The notes beneath the pieces were generated by a model. It was not told where the DNA came from, made no database searches, and saw only the letters and a list, made by a program, of their open reading frames with translations. A program made the position numbers and the translations under genes. A DNA stretch of 64,000 bases from Saururus chinensis (taxonomy: Eukaryota; Streptophyta; Magnoliopsida; Piperales; Saururaceae), in contig CP141142.1 of the NCBI GenBank assembly GCA_035235625.1, positions 14,786,995 to 14,850,994 on the forward strand. Direction: 5' to 3'. Shown here piece after piece: positions 60,591-64,000 of the stretch. Position 1 is the first letter of the stretch. Each line of letters opens with the position of its first letter.

Positions 60591-61379
60591 ATCATAAAAA
60601 AAATATTACTATGTAAGCAATAATATGATAGATGATAAGTCATGCAAATAAAAACATGAGACTCTAATCCATCATTTGTCTAAGAAATGCAAATTCAGTT
60701 TATCATGAATGCACATATTGTGTTATTTAAAAAGATGATACGTGAAAATTCATGTTATCGATAACACGAACAAAAACATGAACTTATGCTAACTTCATTT
60801 GTTGTCCACTCCTTACGAAGCAGAGACACATATCTATGACAGATGCCATTTTACAATGATATAATGAATATCATAATTTCGTCTAACACGTGTAAATTAT
60901 ACTCTCGTGACCGAACATGATAGTTGTCAATGCATATAACACACAAAATTAAACATGACATCATATGTAATATAAAAAAACATCAGAGTAATTGCACAGC
61001 CAAAATATTATAAATATCAAGTTCACGGAGTATAGTAAAATTTAATTACATGCGCATGATCACTGTACATAGAGCAGATAGTTATACAAAATTGAGGCAC
61101 ATCATGCCTTTACATACTGGTCACAAAATAATTACAAAGATTATAACTACAACAACAACCAGGTAAATCATTTGGATAACTCTACCTCTTCTACCTCCAT
61201 TCTAATCGCAATTCCTGCATAATCTAGGGGTGGGCAGCTATATTTATACTCAATAGGTCATGTTAATATCTAAAGTAATCCTAAACCAAAAATTCATGAA
61301 ATACTTGAAGACTTAATATGTGCCTCTAACCAATAATGTCATAAAACAATTCAGAAACACAATTGAAAATCATCGGTTT
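60591..61379. mobile_element. Continuation of MULE-derived segment
   Basis: 60,655-60,800 is related to 711-880 in unit 1 and includes CATGTTATCGATAACACG at 60,751-60,768. No open gene or clear repeat ends beyond about 60,800. Confidence 0.4.
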
Positions 61380-63400
61380 GTCAAATGACGATCAATCCAG
61401 AAGCCGTGATTCCTTACGGCATTCCCCCTGAGCATTATCATGCGTGCTTTCCTCCACATGCACCCACATGTCGAGGCTTAGGGTGATTGGGCAAGCGACC
61501 CTTAACCGGATGGTTACGCATTGACCACCTTGGCTACCAGCTGTGGATAAGGAAGAGGATAAGGTAGAGACAGAGGATAGTGCACCATCCGTTACATATG
61601 GCAGAGATTAGTTGATGCAGATGAGGCCGCCTTAGGGCTCATATTGAACTGTTACACACGCATCTTCAGGCTTGGATGGAGACTAGATGGATGCTTAGTT
61701 TGCAAAGATACACGGTCTTGTACAAGGCCCCACTGATATGATTTGTGGCAAGCCATAAGTAGCTGAGGCAGACAAGGATGATGTGGAGGATGATGAGGAT
61801 GGCTCCAAGGAGGACGCATCAGATTCTAGCGTTGTGATGATGATGGTCATACAACTATGGATGTTTCAGCTTCTTCAAGAGCTATCTTTTACTTTTGTTT
61901 CTAATTGTAGTTTTTATTTTTGCTGAAAATTTGGTATTTTAGGTTGGGGGCATGCTCATCTCATGTATGTATCTCTCATCTTCTCAATATTTTGTACTTT
62001 GCATTCAGATTAGTCAATTAGATCTTTTGTTGCTGCTCTCAAGTGATATTTTTCCTTCCCACTTTTACTTAAACTTGTCATTGTAGTATTTAATTTGTTT
62101 AACATTGTTGACAATGTTTGGTTTAGGTTAGTGGGTATAGGAAGATATTGTCCTCTCTAATTTAGGATGTTTTAGCATATTTTCTTTATTTTTTTAATAT
62201 TTTTCATTTTTATTCTTGTTTTCTTTTAATGCATATGTCTATTTTTAAAGAGACCAATTTCACATAGAAAATGCAACTAAAATAATTATGGGAAGAAAGC
62301 AATCGAGTTAAATAATTTCTTTTATATTTCTATCATCTTGGACATTTGTACTTATATTTTCAATCATTTGCACACACTTGAAATATATAGAAATATAATT
62401 TCATGATTTGTTGCTTAAAATCTTAGTAGGATATTCTTAACCGAACATATTTTTTAAAACATTGTACACTTGAGTTATTTTTAATGTTTCATGATAGAGT
62501 TTGATGTTCGGCTATTATTTGAAATAAAAATTGAGTTGAGCATATAATGTGCCTATGAAAAAAATTAATGAAAAAATAGGTTGAGTGTATAATGTGCATA
62601 TGAAGAAAAAGAAAAAGATGAAAAGATAGAAAATAAATTTGAATGAGGAAAAAAAGGTTTGTTTCTCTTCTCATTGAATAATCAGGCCTCGTTCCTAGGC
62701 AAGCTTAGAAGATGTCAAAAAGGTGGAAACTTGAAATAAATTCTTTTTATGACTTATTTAACTAAGTTGTCTTTATAGTTTGAGCTATTAAGCTCAAAGG
62801 GTGTTTCAACACCTAGTGCCTTGAGTCAACTAGATTGGGGACACTGACCTAACACTTGTTACATGAATGCTTTAGAAAGTATTTCACTAGTTGTAGTTTA
62901 AGGAACAATACACTCTTATACCCTAAAATTGATTGAAAAAAAATTGACAAAAAAGCATATTGCATGGTAGTTTATTGTGCAATGTTATGGGTGAACGAGT
63001 GTCATTGTTATATTTTTGAGTTAGTTAACTTAACAAGCTTAGTTAATGGCTCACATTGAGATATGCTGGTTAATAAAAAATAATATTTTATGACTATAGA
63101 TTTCTACACTTCGTAATTTTTAAATGTATATATTTAGTTGTGAAACTATTTCCAAGATCAAGTTGTAGAATAGATGATTCTATAAGTGAAATTGATCAGA
63201 TTGAACTTATTTACTTATTTCAAGTATTAGTGGTTAGTTCATTTTAAAAATAGTTATATATTTTTCAGGGAAGATTAATTTTAGGGTGTTTGTTTTCTTT
63301 ATTTTTTTCTTAGGATTAGATATTGAAAGAACATATGTGTCATATGTAATGTTAGTTGGATAATTTTGTTTGACAAAACTATGTTAGAAACCTTAAGTAT
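61380..63400 (+). mobile_element. Third Athila-like element, diverged 3' portion
   Basis: 61,380-61,900 gives a broken frame with an acidic, Asp/Glu-rich end, then AGGTTGGGGGCATG. From 61,930 the landmarks follow the post-pol region of Athila A/B: GACAATGTTTGGTTTAGGTT (62,111), GAGTGTATAATGTGC (62,584), and a CTAGATTGGG...CTGACCTAACACTTGTTAC block near 62,830. Divergence is high and no domain can be named. The orientation matches A and B. Confidence 0.5.
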
Positions 63401-64000
63401 GTAATTAGTCTTAGAAATCTGATTAGATATAGTTGTAGTCAATCAGGTTTGGAATTGATGAACTAGAAAAAATAGGAACAAACATGTTTTTATGGATGAA
63501 GACTGAAGACTAAAAAATATTGATGGTCTAAGAGGTTTATTAAGTACACATTATCATACAAAAGTCACTTGGAAAAGTTGTGAAGTGATTTTAGAGGTTT
63601 CAGACGGATTTTGGTTAAAAAGGGTAAAACTATCATTGAACACTTTCATGGATCGATTTCTAGATAGTACACTGGGAGAAAGGATCGAGCGGCACCTGAA
63701 TCAGCCATTTGTTAAATGAAGTGAGAGTTTATAGAGTAATTGGTCTGTAGATAGATTAATCGATAAAGGAGTCGTGCCCGAGGAAAATAGTGAATGATCT
63801 ATCGCTATTTGGAATGATCAATCACTAGTAGTCTTAGCTACCAAAAATAACTCTTTCCAGAAGAGAATTCATTGCTAATTGGAATCAAAGAGCCCATTTT
63901 ACTTGGAGACTTATATAAAGGCTTAGGTATGATGAATTTGAAGAGTTGAAAACCTAAAAAATATAAGAGAAAAAAAGGAGATTCTTTTAGTTATTGTTTT
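63401..64000. other. Unassigned sequence at the window end
   Basis: No open gene. A zone at 63,640-63,840 is rich in GATC, CGAT and GATCAATC words similar in style to 5,535-5,780. A TATATAAAGG TATA-like box lies at about 63,912. It may be the LTR of the third Athila-like element, but no LTR end can be placed. Confidence 0.35.

Noticed and set aside
61380..61900. Possible coding gene with an Asp/Glu-rich end
   Set aside because: Interrupted by stops in every frame, and it adjoins retrotransposon-like DNA; treated as element remnant.

Overview
This is nuclear DNA of a flowering plant. It is AT-rich and dominated by transposable elements: CACTA elements with TAGCGACG/CGTCGCTA subterminal motifs, Athila-type Ty3/Gypsy retrotransposons, Mutator-like (MULE) remnants and MITEs. 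The only host genes recognised are intron-containing terpene synthase (TPS) relics. The species cannot be named from sequence alone. No bacterial operons, rRNA, tRNA or CRISPR arrays were seen.

The window reads as a large, repeatedly rearranged segmental duplication. One unit contains, in order: a MULE-derived stretch with palindromic GTTATCGATAAC motifs, a G-rich minisatellite, about 2 kb of AT-rich upstream DNA, a promoter and TPS gene, about 0.6 kb of 3' flank, a MULE transposase N-terminal relic, and an Athila element inserted in that relic. Unit 1 covers about 1-29,113 (TPS copy 1 at 6,527-11,049, Athila A at 20,952-29,113). A collapsed unit (copy 3) covers about 29,114-34,900. Unit 2 covers about 34,920-59,398 (TPS copy 2 at 39,568-42,762, Athila B at 50,419-59,398). 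A further unit begins at 59,399 and carries a Ulp1-like protease relic on the minus strand, followed by a third Athila-like stretch to the window end.

The TPS relics keep the standard class I exon architecture: exons of 373, 219, 139 and about 250 bp, and a DDLFD metal-binding motif. Copy 2 is open through exons 3-7 but has lost exons 1-2 and the promoter. Copy 1 keeps all seven exons and a promoter with two G-boxes but is frameshifted. Copy 3 keeps only pieces of exons 6-7. All three share a substitution at the end of the second metal-binding (NSE/DTE) motif, so the lesion is older than the duplication.

Paralogous comparison orders the insertions. Athila A and B occupy the same site, and their 5' LTRs resemble each other more than either resembles its own 3' LTR, so that insertion preceded the duplication. 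The 2.2-kb solo LTR in unit 1 (TSD GCATC, empty site in unit 2) and the two large non-autonomous CACTA elements (5.4 and 5.9 kb) are younger. The two CACTA copies inserted independently, in opposite orientation, at sites only about 70 bp apart in the duplicated MULE relic. Both are filled with long CT/GA tracts and carry a GC-rich island. Alignments were made by eye; ends of degenerate features are good to within tens of bases unless a target-site duplication is given.
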